Source: Novosphingobium lentum NBRC 107847 (GTDB taxonomy: Bacteria > Pseudomonadota > Alphaproteobacteria > Sphingomonadales > Sphingomonadaceae). From it: a stretch of DNA of 36,469 bases. A model generated the notes under the pieces. It was not told the origin of the DNA. It did no database searches and saw nothing but the letters and a program-made list of their open reading frames with translations. The translations under genes were made by a program, and so were the position numbers. Location of the stretch: assembly GCF_001590965.1 (NCBI RefSeq), contig NZ_BCTW01000028.1, positions 1 through 36,469 on the forward strand, read 5' to 3'. Shown here one piece after another: positions 1 through 8,337 of this stretch (within the stretch, counting starts at the first letter, position 1; each line of letters starts with the position of its first letter).

Positions 1-22
1 TTCATGCGGCAATAGCCCGATC

Positions 23-1219
23 TCAGAGTTCTTCGGCGCCGACCATCGTCGTTTCGAGGCTGTAAAGGCCTCGCAATGTGTTGTGGGCGCGGCGTTCGCT
101 TTTGCCCGTGCGGAAACCAGCGACGACCGGCAGCATAGCCTCGAACAGGATCGAGATTTCCAGCTTGGCAAGGTGCATTCCAGCGCAGACGTGCGTTCCC
201 TGGCCGAAACCAAGATGATCGCCTGCGCCACGCGCGATGTCGAACCGGTCGGGGTCGGGGTAATGGCGGGGATCGCGATTGGCACAGGCGTAGAGCATCA
301 GGGCGCGGTCGCCTTTGTGCAATTGCGCGTCGCCGATGGCGTGGTCGCGGGTCACGAGCCGTGAAAATGCCCGGATCGGAGACTCCAGCCGGATCACTTC
401 GTTGATCGCGGACGGGATCAATGACGGATCTGCGCGCAGCCTGCTCCATTGTTCGGGATGCGCGGCGAAAAGTTCGATCGCCGCACTGGTCGCGTTGATC
501 GTGGTATCCAGCGCCGGGGAAAGGTAGTCGATCAGCATCATGCGGGCAGTCTGTTCGGAAATCCTGCCCTCGTCGGCCGCGAGAAACAGCGCTTCGCCCC
601 AACCTCCGGCGACCATGTTGGCCCGATCCAGCTTGTTCAGGACGTAGTCGATCACCCCGCCGGCGAGCGCGATGCCGTCATTGGTCCGGGCATTGTCTTC
701 GGGTCCGAAGGCGTTGAAGATGCCCATGGCCCAGTCGAGCATATTGTCGCGCCCATATTGGTCCAGCCCGACCAATTCGGTGACGACGGCCAAAGGCAGA
801 AAATGCGCCAGATCGGCGACCGCATCGAAGCTTTCACGTGCGAGCAGTTCCAGAATGCGCTCCTTGGCCAGGTCCTCGAAGCGGCGGCGATGCTCAATGA
901 GTGCCTTCGGTTGCAGCGGCTTGGCAAACAGCCGTCGCATGGCCAGGTGTTCCGGATCATCACTGCACAGCATGATGCCTTTCGTGGCGGTATTCATCGG
1001 GGCGTTCATCATGCAACCGCTGGCGGACGAATAGGTCTGCGGATCAAGCAGCGCGGCGCGCACCGTGGCGTATTGCGTCAGCGCCCAGCACCCGTTTGCT
1101 TCGAGCCAGACGGCAGGGCCCAGATCGCGCAACTCCCTGTAGACCGGATAGGGATCGAGGATGACATCGTCGCTCCAGAAGTCACGACGGAACGCTGGAA
1201 TGACGCTGGTTGCGCTCAT
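23..1219 (-). CDS. Cytochrome P450, CYP199A-like
   Basis: A 398-residue soluble bacterial P450. The heme-binding loop FGQGTHVCAGMHL places the axial cysteine at residue 345, and the I-helix shows the acid-alcohol pair in SPALDTTIN. Overall wording (DPYPVYRELRDLGP near the N-terminus, VFNAFGP-like and NTLRGL segments, FESP-like ESPIR) closely resembles remembered CYP199A4, which O-demethylates and hydroxylates para-substituted benzoates; that substrate class is inference. AGAGGA lies about 10 bases before the ATG. The gene is divergent from a TetR gene 116 bp away, which probably regulates it. It needs a ferredoxin and reductase, and neither is encoded in the window. Family assignment is secure; the subfamily is likely. 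Confidence 0.93.
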   Translation of the reverse strand: MSATSVIPAFRRDFWSDDVILDPYPVYRELRDLGPAVWLEANGCWALTQYATVRAALLDPQTYSSASGCMMNAPMNTATKGIMLCSDDPEHLAMRRLFAKPLQPKALIEHRRRFEDLAKERILELLARESFDAVADLAHFLPLAVVTELVGLDQYGRDNMLDWAMGIFNAFGPEDNARTNDGIALAGGVIDYVLNKLDRANMVAGGWGEALFLAADEGRISEQTARMMLIDYLSPALDTTINATSAAIELFAAHPEQWSRLRADPSLIPSAINEVIRLESPIRAFSRLVTRDHAIGDAQLHKGDRALMLYACANRDPRHYPDPDRFDIARGAGDHLGFGQGTHVCAGMHLAKLEISILFEAMLPVVAGFRTGKSERRAHNTLRGLYSLETTMVGAEEL

Positions 1220-1335
1220 GGCCGGATATTCCTCTCGACAAACAGGCAGGGATTGTGGCTGGAACGCCGTGGGCGGAAGATTTTGTCGGCCGGTTGGCCA
1301 TGTCCATCGCGATGCGCTGGCTGCGGAGGTCGAAC

Positions 1336-2028
1336 TTGACGGAAACGATGGAAAGCAGACCCACCAAGGAGGACCACCGGGTCCGCGTAGCGCGGGCTAA
1401 GCGCGAAAAGATGCGCGCCCATCTCCTCATCACGGTGAAGGAAATCTACCATGGTGAGCGCGAGGGCAAGCCGATCGTCATCGATGATGTGATCCGCCAT
1501 GCCGAAGTCTCCCGCGGCACGTTCTACCAGTATTTCAACTCGCTCGAGGAAGCCGTGGCCGAGTGCGGCGCGATCCTGACGATCGAGATGACCGAAGCAA
1601 TCTTCGACATGTATGATGCCGTTCACGATCCGGTTGAGCGCGTCGGAACCGGGTTCCAGACCTTCCTGATCCGATCGTTGATGGACCACAACTGGGGTGC
1701 GTTTCTGACCCATATCGGTGTGTTGGCGGGCGATAACCTGATGATCCACCATATCCGCGAGGACATTTCCGCAGGCGTCGAATCGGGCGACTTCGACGTG
1801 CCGTCGATCGATGTGGCGGTAGACCTGCTGGTTGGCGCCAAGATCGAGGCGATCCGCCGGATCGTCGCGGGCGAAGCCGATGTACATTATATCAAGGACA
1901 TGGCGGCGCTGGTGCTGCGCGGCTTTGGCGTTTCAGGCGCGAAGGCCAGGAAGAAAGTCGACATCGCGTTCCTCAACATCAACCGACGGGGTCCGAAGCT
2001 GCTAGGCTGGTGGCGCCCGATCTTCTGA
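1336..2028 (+). CDS. TetR/AcrR-family transcriptional regulator
   Basis: About 230 residues. The N-terminal helix-turn-helix is visible in the stretch containing VIDDVIRHAEVSRGTFYQYF, followed by a helical ligand-binding region. The open frame extends upstream to 1210, but GGAGG at 1325-1329 lies 6 bases before an in-frame TTG at 1336, so I prefer that start; ATG at 1348 is an alternative. The gene is divergent from the CYP199A-like P450 and convergent with a TonB-dependent receptor, so the P450 is the most likely target. The effector is unknown, and no clear palindrome is visible in the short divergent spacer. Confidence 0.88.
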   Translation: MTETMESRPTKEDHRVRVARAKREKMRAHLLITVKEIYHGEREGKPIVIDDVIRHAEVSRGTFYQYFNSLEEAVAECGAILTIEMTEAIFDMYDAVHDPVERVGTGFQTFLIRSLMDHNWGAFLTHIGVLAGDNLMIHHIREDISAGVESGDFDVPSIDVAVDLLVGAKIEAIRRIVAGEADVHYIKDMAALVLRGFGVSGAKARKKVDIAFLNINRRGPKLLGWWRPIF

Positions 2029-2034
2029 CTGGAA

Positions 2035-2056
2035 GACCGGGCGCCGGCGACCGGTC
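2035..2056. terminator. Possible weak bidirectional hairpin
   Basis: GACCGG and CCGGTC form a 6-bp inverted repeat around a GC-rich loop between the convergent TetR and TonB-receptor genes. There is no clear T-run, so termination here is only a suggestion based on position. Confidence 0.25.
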
Positions 2057-4373
2057 AGAACTTGACCCGGCCCGACAGCATGATCGTGCGCAAGGCATTA
2101 GGGCCTGCCAGATAGGCACCGAAGAATGCGGCGAAACGCGGATCGGCGGAAGGGCTGGCGAAGTCCTGCGAGATCGCGTTCCCCACGTTCTTGGCCACAA
2201 GGTCCAATCCCCAGCGATCGTCGCTGGACTTGATCCCCAGCGACAGATCGACGGTTGTCAGCTGCTTTGAGAGAAACATCTCCTGGCGCTGGTTGTACAT
2301 GCTGCTGCGGTGGCGCATCGACGCGCCGGCCGACCAGTCGAGCGAACGGGACAACGGACCTTCGTATGCTGCGCCGAGGTTTACAATCAGCTTCGGCGCC
2401 TGCGATTTGCGATAGCGCGCGAACACGGGATTGCCGCTGGCATCGACCGCGGGAAGACCCGACGCATCGAAAGGCTGTATCACGCCATCGGCATTGGCGT
2501 ACGTCGCGCCAAGGTCGAGGCGGAAATGCGGCGTCACCTGGAATGCGGACTCAACCTCGACGCCCCGGCTGCGCGCCGGCCCGTTGAAGGTGATGAACCC
2601 CAGCGGACCGCCGGTGAAGATCGTATCCTGGAAATTGGTGATCTTGGTCCAGAACGCTGCAACGTTAAATCGCAGCCGCCGATCGAGCAGGGTGGTCTTG
2701 AAGCCCGCTTCGTAGCTCCACACCTTCTCGTCGGCAATGAACGAGCCGGCATCGACCAGTGCCGCAGGGACCTTGCCGTTGACCAGCAGCGGCGGTGGAA
2801 CCGCGATCGTGTTGGTCTCGACATAGCCCCCCGCCTTCGAGCCATGTCCCACCGAGGCATAGGCCATGACATCGCGTGTCAGGTCGTATTGCAGGCTGGC
2901 GTTGCCATCGAGAAAGTTGGAATTGTGGTGAAGCGGGGTGGGATCGAACGAGGGGTTGGCGATCGTGTTCCATACGGTGAACGGCGCGGCATTGGTCCGC
3001 CCGTAGACGATGTCCTTTTCCTCGCGCGTGTAGCGCAGGCCACCCGTGACGCGGAGTCTGTCACCCAGATGCAGGGTACCCGATGCAAACGCCGAGTAGG
3101 CTTTCTGATCCTGCACGAAGCTGTTGAAGAATGGACCGTTGAACAGTTGGCCAGGGGGCGGGCCACCGGCCGGGGGGAAGCCGGGCACTGCCCACAGCTG
3201 GCTTTCCTGCGAGTTCCAGTGGCTGGTAAGGAAGAACCCCCCGATCATGTATTCGAAACGGCCGCCGGTCGGCGATTGCAGCCGTAGTTCCTGCGTGAAC
3301 TGGTGATACTTTTCCTTGCGCAGGAAGTTGATGCTGTCATCGGGCGAGAAATCGAAATCGTCCGTGAAGCCCAGCTTGTAGGCGACATACGACGTCTGCG
3401 AGACCAGTTGCACGCTGCCGAGATCGAGATCGGCCTTCAGGTTGGCGATGTGGGAGCGGGTCAGGTGCTCGCTTTCGCCACTTTGCGTCAGGGACGTGAA
3501 CTGCGAAGTGTGGCCATCGAGCAGACCATCGCCATAGATCGCGGGGATATTGCCGACGAGCTGATAGCTCGCTCCGATCTGCTTGTTGCTGGCATACTGG
3601 TATGACCCGGTAACCGTGAGGTTGTCGGTCGGCTTGAGTTTGAGCGTTGCGCGCAGGCCGAGATCGCGCTGTTCCGGCCCGTTGTGGCCCGTCACATCGT
3701 TGCGGACCCAGCCCTTCAGATCGTTATAGTGCCCGGCAATCCGCAAGCTGGCCTGATCGCTGAGCGGGGCATCGGCGGCGGCATCGACAGTATAGCCACC
3801 GTTCTCGAACTCATAGCCGGCGCGGCCCTCGAATGAAGCGGTGTCACCGGGCTGGCGCGTGACGATGCTGATCGCGCCGAGGCTGGCGTTCTTGCCGAGC
3901 AGGGTCGATTGCGTCCCCTTGATGAATTCCATGCGATCAACATCGAAGAACGATGTCGAATAGAGCCGTCCCTTGCCCATGAAGACACCATCGGTGAACA
4001 GCGCGACGGACTGTTCGAACGCCTGCGGCCGTGCCTGCGTGCCAAGTCCGCGAAACGTCAGCGCCAGTCCATCGTCCGGCGCCCGGGAGAAGACGACGCC
4101 GGGAACCAGCGTGACGGCTTGGAACAGGTCCTTGACGCCTTTTGACGCCAGCGCCTCTCCACCGATCGCGGTCACGGTTACCGGCACGTCCTGAACCGAC
4201 TGCGACCGTTTTTGCGCGGTGACGACGATGTCGGCGATCCCGGTACTTTCGGGCGTATCGGCAGTTGCGGGTGCATGTGCTGCGCTCACCACCTGGGCCG
4301 TTGCAGGAAAGGCCAGCGCCGCAGCCAGCGCGATGGTGGCCGCAGACGCAATCCGCTTGTGACGTTGGTTCAT
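2055..4373 (-). CDS. TonB-dependent outer-membrane receptor
   Basis: 772 residues. A signal peptide covers about the first 27 residues (charged start, alanine-rich core, ending PATAQ). A TonB-box-like IADIVVTAQKR follows near residues 46-56, then the plug domain (VPVTVTAIGG, LVPGVVFSR, FRGLGTQ, FIKGTQSTLLGKNASLGAI) and the beta-barrel ending in phenylalanine (GRVKF). This is the sphingomonad type that commonly accompanies aromatic catabolic genes rather than a siderophore operon. It is divergent from the hydroxylase operon starting at 4542, which suggests it imports that pathway's substrate; that link is inference. The 168-bp divergent spacer holds an inverted repeat at 4463-4491. Confidence 0.95.
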   Translation of the reverse strand: MNQRHKRIASAATIALAAALAFPATAQVVSAAHAPATADTPESTGIADIVVTAQKRSQSVQDVPVTVTAIGGEALASKGVKDLFQAVTLVPGVVFSRAPDDGLALTFRGLGTQARPQAFEQSVALFTDGVFMGKGRLYSTSFFDVDRMEFIKGTQSTLLGKNASLGAISIVTRQPGDTASFEGRAGYEFENGGYTVDAAADAPLSDQASLRIAGHYNDLKGWVRNDVTGHNGPEQRDLGLRATLKLKPTDNLTVTGSYQYASNKQIGASYQLVGNIPAIYGDGLLDGHTSQFTSLTQSGESEHLTRSHIANLKADLDLGSVQLVSQTSYVAYKLGFTDDFDFSPDDSINFLRKEKYHQFTQELRLQSPTGGRFEYMIGGFFLTSHWNSQESQLWAVPGFPPAGGPPPGQLFNGPFFNSFVQDQKAYSAFASGTLHLGDRLRVTGGLRYTREEKDIVYGRTNAAPFTVWNTIANPSFDPTPLHHNSNFLDGNASLQYDLTRDVMAYASVGHGSKAGGYVETNTIAVPPPLLVNGKVPAALVDAGSFIADEKVWSYEAGFKTTLLDRRLRFNVAAFWTKITNFQDTIFTGGPLGFITFNGPARSRGVEVESAFQVTPHFRLDLGATYANADGVIQPFDASGLPAVDASGNPVFARYRKSQAPKLIVNLGAAYEGPLSRSLDWSAGASMRHRSSMYNQRQEMFLSKQLTTVDLSLGIKSSDDRWGLDLVAKNVGNAISQDFASPSADPRFAAFFGAYLAGPNALRTIMLSGRVKF

Positions 4374-4462
4374 GTGATTCTCCTCCCCAGTGCATGCCAG
4401 CCATTGATTTTGCGGCTTTGGCGCGTTTTCCCGACCGTCATCGCTTTCGGTCTTGATCGCCT

Positions 4463-4491
4463 ATTGACTAATAATGAACTCATATGTCAAT
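4463..4491. promoter_or_regulatory. Inverted repeat in divergent promoter region
   Basis: ATTGAC and GTCAAT are separated by 17 bases in an AT-rich stretch between the receptor and the hydroxylase operon. Each arm can be read as a -35-like TTGAC facing one of the two transcripts, so it may be back-to-back promoters, an operator, or both. It is not the CTAAY-N4-RTTAG motif of the downstream region. Confidence 0.4.
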
Positions 4492-4541
4492 CTGACAATA
4501 ATATTTCATCTAAAAAAATATGGGACGGGGAGGCCAGCGCC

Positions 4542-6140
4542 TTGCAAGCAGACTATGACGTGATCCTGATCGGCTATGGCCCGGTGAGCCAAGCACTGGC
4601 GCTCATGCTGGGCCGGCAAGGGCGCAAAGTCGCCGTGATCGAGCGTTGGGAGCAGCGATATCCGTTGCCGCGCGCGGTGTGCATCGACCACGAACTCTAT
4701 CGCGTATTGCACATGATCGGAATGGGCGAGGTCCTTCCGTCAATTACCCAGCCGGGCCCGGTCTATCAGTGGTTCAACGCCGACTGGGAGGAACTGCTGA
4801 GCATTCCATGGTCACTCGATTCGATTTCGGGCGGCCCGGAAGTGAACTTTGTCCACCAGCCGACGCTGGAACAGGCGCTCGATCAGGCGGTCGATGCACA
4901 ACCGACCGTCGAGGTCATGCTTGGTTATGAATTTCTCGACGCAACGCAATATCCAGAGGCGGCTACAGTTTCGATCGAGAACATCGCCACCGGCGACGTC
5001 CGGACCCTGACCGCGCAATTCGTGATCGGCTGCGATGGTGCCAACAGCAAGGTCCGCGAAATCATCGGTTCGACGCGCACCGACCTCGGCTTCGAGGCGG
5101 ACTGGCTGGTCATCGACGTGCTGCTCAAGGACGGCGTCACGATCGAACAGCTCGGCATCCCGGCGGCAGGGCAATATTGCAACCCGGTCCAGCCGACCAC
5201 GATCGTGCCCGCCGGCGTCCGTGACGGACGCGTCTTTCGCCGCTGGGAATTCATGCGCCTGCCCGGCGTGACCAACGCCGAAATGGAGGATGAGGCGCAG
5301 GTCTGGAAATTCCTCGAGCCGTGGGCTGGTCCTGGCGATATCGAGCTGGTGCGACACAAGGTCTACAATTTCCGGTCGCTGCTGGCGGACAAGTGGCGCG
5401 ATGGACGGCTGATGCTGGCGGGCGATGCCGCGCATGTCATGCCGCCGTTTCTGGGCCAGGGCATGTGTTCGGGCATGCGCGATGCCTGGAATCTGGCGTG
5501 GAAACTCGATCTCGTTCTTGACGGGAACGCTGATGCCGAATTGCTCGACACCTATCAGCTGGAGCGCGCCCCGCACGTGCGGCAGCTGATGGAGATGTCG
5601 ATCTTCCTCGGCAAGATCATCTGCATCCCCGACGCAGAACAGGCGGCGGAACGCGACGCAGCCTTTGCCAATGGCACACATCCACCGTTCCCGGCCTTCC
5701 CGATATTGACCGGGGGCTTGCTGCGCCATGCGCAAGCCAGCGACGCGAGCGATGGCGCGGGCCAACTGTCTCCTCACGTCTTCGTGAGCGATGAAGGCAG
5801 GTCCGGACGGTTTGACCAGATTGTCGGTGGCGGTTTCGTCCTGATCTCGCGCAATGGCAGCGCGGCTTGCGCTCTCTCAGCGGGCCAGCGAGCTGCGCTC
5901 GCCCCAATCGGGCTGTCCGAAGTCGTCCTGGCCAGCAGCGAACAAGGCGCCGGTTTGCGGGATATCGACGGTCGCCTGCTCACACTCCTGAACACGATGG
6001 GCTGGGATGCCATGATCGTGCGCCCGGATTTCTATATCTATGGGGGCTCGTCGGCAGCGGGCGCGGGCGAACTGGTCGATGATTTCATCGCCGACCTCGA
6101 TCGCGCGGGCGTCCACATCCCGACTGCCACCGTTGCTTGA
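4542..6140 (+). CDS. FAD-dependent aromatic hydroxylase, MhpA-like
   Basis: Predicted NAD(P)H- and FAD-dependent class A flavoprotein hydroxylase that would add a hydroxyl ortho to a phenolic OH to make a catechol. 532 residues from a TTG start at 4542: GGGGAGG at 4527-4533 is 8 bases upstream, and no in-frame ATG fits. An N-terminal ADP-binding fold is followed by a conserved CDGANSKVRE (the DG motif), then GDAAHVMPPFLGQG (the second FAD motif) and SGMRDAWNLAWKL, all matching E. coli MhpA in order. Oddity: the first nucleotide-binding motif reads GYGPVS, with serine where the third glycycine of GxGxxG is expected. It is followed 15 bp later by the FAH gene, then the extradiol dioxygenase, as in meta-cleavage operons. 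The exact substrate is unknown. Confidence 0.9.
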   Translation: MQADYDVILIGYGPVSQALALMLGRQGRKVAVIERWEQRYPLPRAVCIDHELYRVLHMIGMGEVLPSITQPGPVYQWFNADWEELLSIPWSLDSISGGPEVNFVHQPTLEQALDQAVDAQPTVEVMLGYEFLDATQYPEAATVSIENIATGDVRTLTAQFVIGCDGANSKVREIIGSTRTDLGFEADWLVIDVLLKDGVTIEQLGIPAAGQYCNPVQPTTIVPAGVRDGRVFRRWEFMRLPGVTNAEMEDEAQVWKFLEPWAGPGDIELVRHKVYNFRSLLADKWRDGRLMLAGDAAHVMPPFLGQGMCSGMRDAWNLAWKLDLVLDGNADAELLDTYQLERAPHVRQLMEMSIFLGKIICIPDAEQAAERDAAFANGTHPPFPAFPILTGGLLRHAQASDASDGAGQLSPHVFVSDEGRSGRFDQIVGGGFVLISRNGSAACALSAGQRAALAPIGLSEVVLASSEQGAGLRDIDGRLLTLLNTMGWDAMIVRPDFYIYGGSSAAGAGELVDDFIADLDRAGVHIPTATVA

Positions 6141-6155
6141 CAGGATTGGAATCAG

Positions 6156-7007
6156 ATGAAACTTGCACGATACGACGCCGGCCAAGGACCTCGCCTTGGC
6201 GTTGTCCACAACGACGCCATCATCGACCTGGCAGGTGCCGGGATCGGCGCGACGAACATGCTGCAGGTGATCGAAGGCGGTGACGCCATGCTGGATCGCA
6301 TCCACTCTGCCATCGCTGGGCGCGCACCCGATCACTTGCTGTCGGACGTTCGGTTGCTCGCGCCTTACCGCCCCGCGAAATACCTCGCGATCGGAATGAA
6401 TTACCGTAAGCATGTGGCAGAAGCCGAACGGCTTGGCGTGGCCGAACCGCAGAAGCAGTTCTGGTTCAACAAGCAGACCACCTGCATCACGGGTCCGTTC
6501 GATCCAATCGAACCGGGTGTGACCGAGATGCTCGATTATGAAGTCGAACTCGGGGTCGTGATCGGCACGGCTGCCAAGTCGGTCAAGGCAGCCGACGCGC
6601 TGTCGCATATCTTCGGCTATGTCGTGGCCAACGACGTTTCCGCACGCGACTGGCAGTTTCATTCGCCGACGTTTATGATGGGCAAGTCGTTCGACACGCA
6701 TGGCCCGATCGGGCCGTGGATCGTCACCGCCGACGAGATTGCCGATCCGCAGGCGCTGGATTTGACGTGCCACGTCAATGGCGAACGGCGTCAGGCCAAC
6801 AATACCGCCGAAATGATCCACCGGATTGACGCCCAGATCGAATACCTCTCGACAGCGTTCACGCTGGAGCCGGGTGATCTGATCGCGACCGGTACGCCCG
6901 AAGGCGTGGGCGTAGGCATGCAGCCGCAAGTGTTCCTCAAACCCGGCGATGTGGTGCGGTGCGAAGTCGCCTGCATCGGCGTGATCGAAAACCACGTCGC
7001 CGGCTGA
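6156..7007 (+). CDS. Fumarylacetoacetate hydrolase-family protein
   Basis: 283 residues with the FAH fold. A short N-terminal domain (KLARYD...LGVV) precedes the catalytic domain starting at KYLAIGMNYRKH. The metal-binding acids are visible in MLDYEVELGVVIG (ExE) and in VANDVSARDWQ (Asp), and the C-terminal ATGTPEGVGVGM loop is typical. The family cleaves C-C bonds in acylpyruvates and also includes hydratases of meta-cleavage pathways. Between a ring hydroxylase and an extradiol dioxygenase, it most likely acts on the ring-cleavage product or the dienoate derived from it; this is inference. Co-transcribed with its neighbours (15 and 22 bp gaps). Confidence 0.92.
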   Translation: MKLARYDAGQGPRLGVVHNDAIIDLAGAGIGATNMLQVIEGGDAMLDRIHSAIAGRAPDHLLSDVRLLAPYRPAKYLAIGMNYRKHVAEAERLGVAEPQKQFWFNKQTTCITGPFDPIEPGVTEMLDYEVELGVVIGTAAKSVKAADALSHIFGYVVANDVSARDWQFHSPTFMMGKSFDTHGPIGPWIVTADEIADPQALDLTCHVNGERRQANNTAEMIHRIDAQIEYLSTAFTLEPGDLIATGTPEGVGVGMQPQVFLKPGDVVRCEVACIGVIENHVAG

Positions 7008-7029
7008 GCATCGACAAAGGGGCAAAAGG

Positions 7030-7962
7030 ATGAGCGTTCAGGGAGTGTCAGGGTTCGCCCTCGAAGTGCCCGATGTGGCGCAAGCCGTACGTTTCTATGA
7101 GGATGCCGGCCTGCAAGTTTCGGCTGGTGGGACACTGACGCATATGCGTTGCCCGGGTCAGGATCGTGATGCCGTGACGCTGGTACAAGGTAGGCACAAG
7201 CGACTGCACCACGTTGCGCTTCGCGCAGCAGGCCTCGCTGATATCGCCAGGCGGGTGCCGACTTATGGTGGCAAAGTCGTCGCCGCGCCCGAGCATTTCT
7301 CCCACACCGGCCTGTGGATCGAAGATCCTCACGGGATGCTGCTCCATCTCGTCGAGCAACCGCGCGAGATACCCTTGCCCGCCGGCAACCGTTTCGCGAT
7401 CAACGAGCCGGGCAATATCGGGCGGATCAATCGTTCCGCCATCCAGCCCATCTCCCAAAGCGCCGCAGGGATACCGTTGCGCCTGGGCCATGTGTTGGTG
7501 TTCACCCCGGACACGATGAGAAGTGTTGAATTCGTCACTCAAGCGTTGGGCATGGGGCTGGCTGATCACGCGCAGGACGTAATCGCATTCTGTTGCGCGC
7601 GATCGAACAGCGATCACCATGTGCTGGCCTTTGCTCGATCGCCCGGCATCGGCTTCCATCATGCCAGCTTCCTCGTTCGCGACCCCGATGAGGTCGGCCG
7701 TGCCGGGCGCAGGCTGGTTGAAAAGGCGGGCATGGGCGACTGGGGTTTCGGTCGCCACACGGTCGGGTCGAACTTCTTCCACTACATCCAGGACCCGTGG
7801 GGGTCATGGTTCGAATATTACGCCGACATGGATTTCATCGACGACTATGCCCTGTGGACGCCAACCAACTATACGCTGGAAGATAGCCTGGCCAACTGGG
7901 GCCCGCCGGTACCGAGCGACTTTGTGCATAACTACGAAATGGGTGAAATGACGTCTTCCTAG
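7030..7962 (+). CDS. Type I extradiol ring-cleavage dioxygenase (VOC fold)
   Basis: 310 residues with two vicinal-oxygen-chelate domains. The C-terminal domain carries the expected 2-His-1-carboxylate iron ligands: His in GHVLVFTPD, His in GIGFHHASF and Glu in SWFEYYAD, preceded by the usual FHYIQDPWG. This is the layout of 2,3-dihydroxybiphenyl 1,2-dioxygenase and catechol 2,3-dioxygenase relatives. It would cleave the catechol made by the upstream hydroxylase at the meta position, giving a 2-hydroxymuconic-type semialdehyde or ketone. It is the last gene of the operon; a small opposite-strand gene ends 15 bp beyond. Exact substrate unknown. Confidence 0.9.
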   Translation: MSVQGVSGFALEVPDVAQAVRFYEDAGLQVSAGGTLTHMRCPGQDRDAVTLVQGRHKRLHHVALRAAGLADIARRVPTYGGKVVAAPEHFSHTGLWIEDPHGMLLHLVEQPREIPLPAGNRFAINEPGNIGRINRSAIQPISQSAAGIPLRLGHVLVFTPDTMRSVEFVTQALGMGLADHAQDVIAFCCARSNSDHHVLAFARSPGIGFHHASFLVRDPDEVGRAGRRLVEKAGMGDWGFGRHTVGSNFFHYIQDPWGSWFEYYADMDFIDDYALWTPTNYTLEDSLANWGPPVPSDFVHNYEMGEMTSS

Positions 7963-7977
7963 AAAGGTCAGGATCGT

Positions 7978-8175
7978 TCAGGTCCGACGTGTCCCGTCCG
8001 CCGGGCCGTCATCAGCCACGGTCGCGGTTCCAACCGATCCGTCGGAAAAATGGGCTACATGACACTGCTGTCCCGTATCATGTGCAAGACGACGTGATGC
8101 AGCTGCCTGCGCCGACACGGGCGTTGCCGCCGGGCCGATAGCTGCGGCCAGCGCCGCATCAAAGGCCTTCATCAT
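7978..8175 (-). CDS. Small probable secreted protein, unrecognised
   Basis: 65 residues, no family recognised. The start is supported by AGGAGA seven bases before the ATG. The N-terminus looks like a signal peptide (basic start, alanine-rich core, VSAQA cleavage-type site near residue 24). The mature part is about 40 residues, hydrophilic, with one cysteine next to histidine (QQCHVAHF). It is divergent from the BufC-like gene with a 162-bp spacer. Given the link of BufC proteins to small secreted metal-binding peptides it could be a partner, but one cysteine and the opposite strand argue for caution. It could also be spurious. Confidence 0.4.
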   Translation of the reverse strand: MMKAFDAALAAAIGPAATPVSAQAAASRRLAHDTGQQCHVAHFSDGSVGTATVADDGPADGTRRT

Positions 8176-8294
8176 CGACGCGTCTCCTGGTTTCGGTCGA
8201 GGGTGCCAAGACTTCGACTTCCCCGCGCTCCGCGCCCGTCCGGGCGGGTGTGCTGCCGGTTACCGGGAATTTTCTCACATGGGCGACGCAGGGT

Positions 8295-8320
8295 GTAACG
8301 ATTTGGGCGATCGCGCCGAA
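8295..8320 (+). promoter_or_regulatory. Possible ECF SigF-type promoter
   Basis: GTAACG (8295-8300), exactly 16 bases, then CGAA (8317-8320) resembles the GTAACC-N16-CGAA promoter remembered for Caulobacter SigF, an ECF sigma factor that controls bufferin-type operons during metal stress. It lies 17 bases before the start codon of the BufC-like gene. One mismatch, single instance; a candidate only. Confidence 0.35.
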
Positions 8321-8337
8321 ACAGCCTATGAAGACTT

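Noticed and set aside
4467..4480. CTAATAATGAACTC upstream of the MhpA-like operon as a copy of the regulon motif
   Set aside because: Only the CTAAT half matches, and the site fits better as part of the ATTGAC/GTCAAT inverted repeat.
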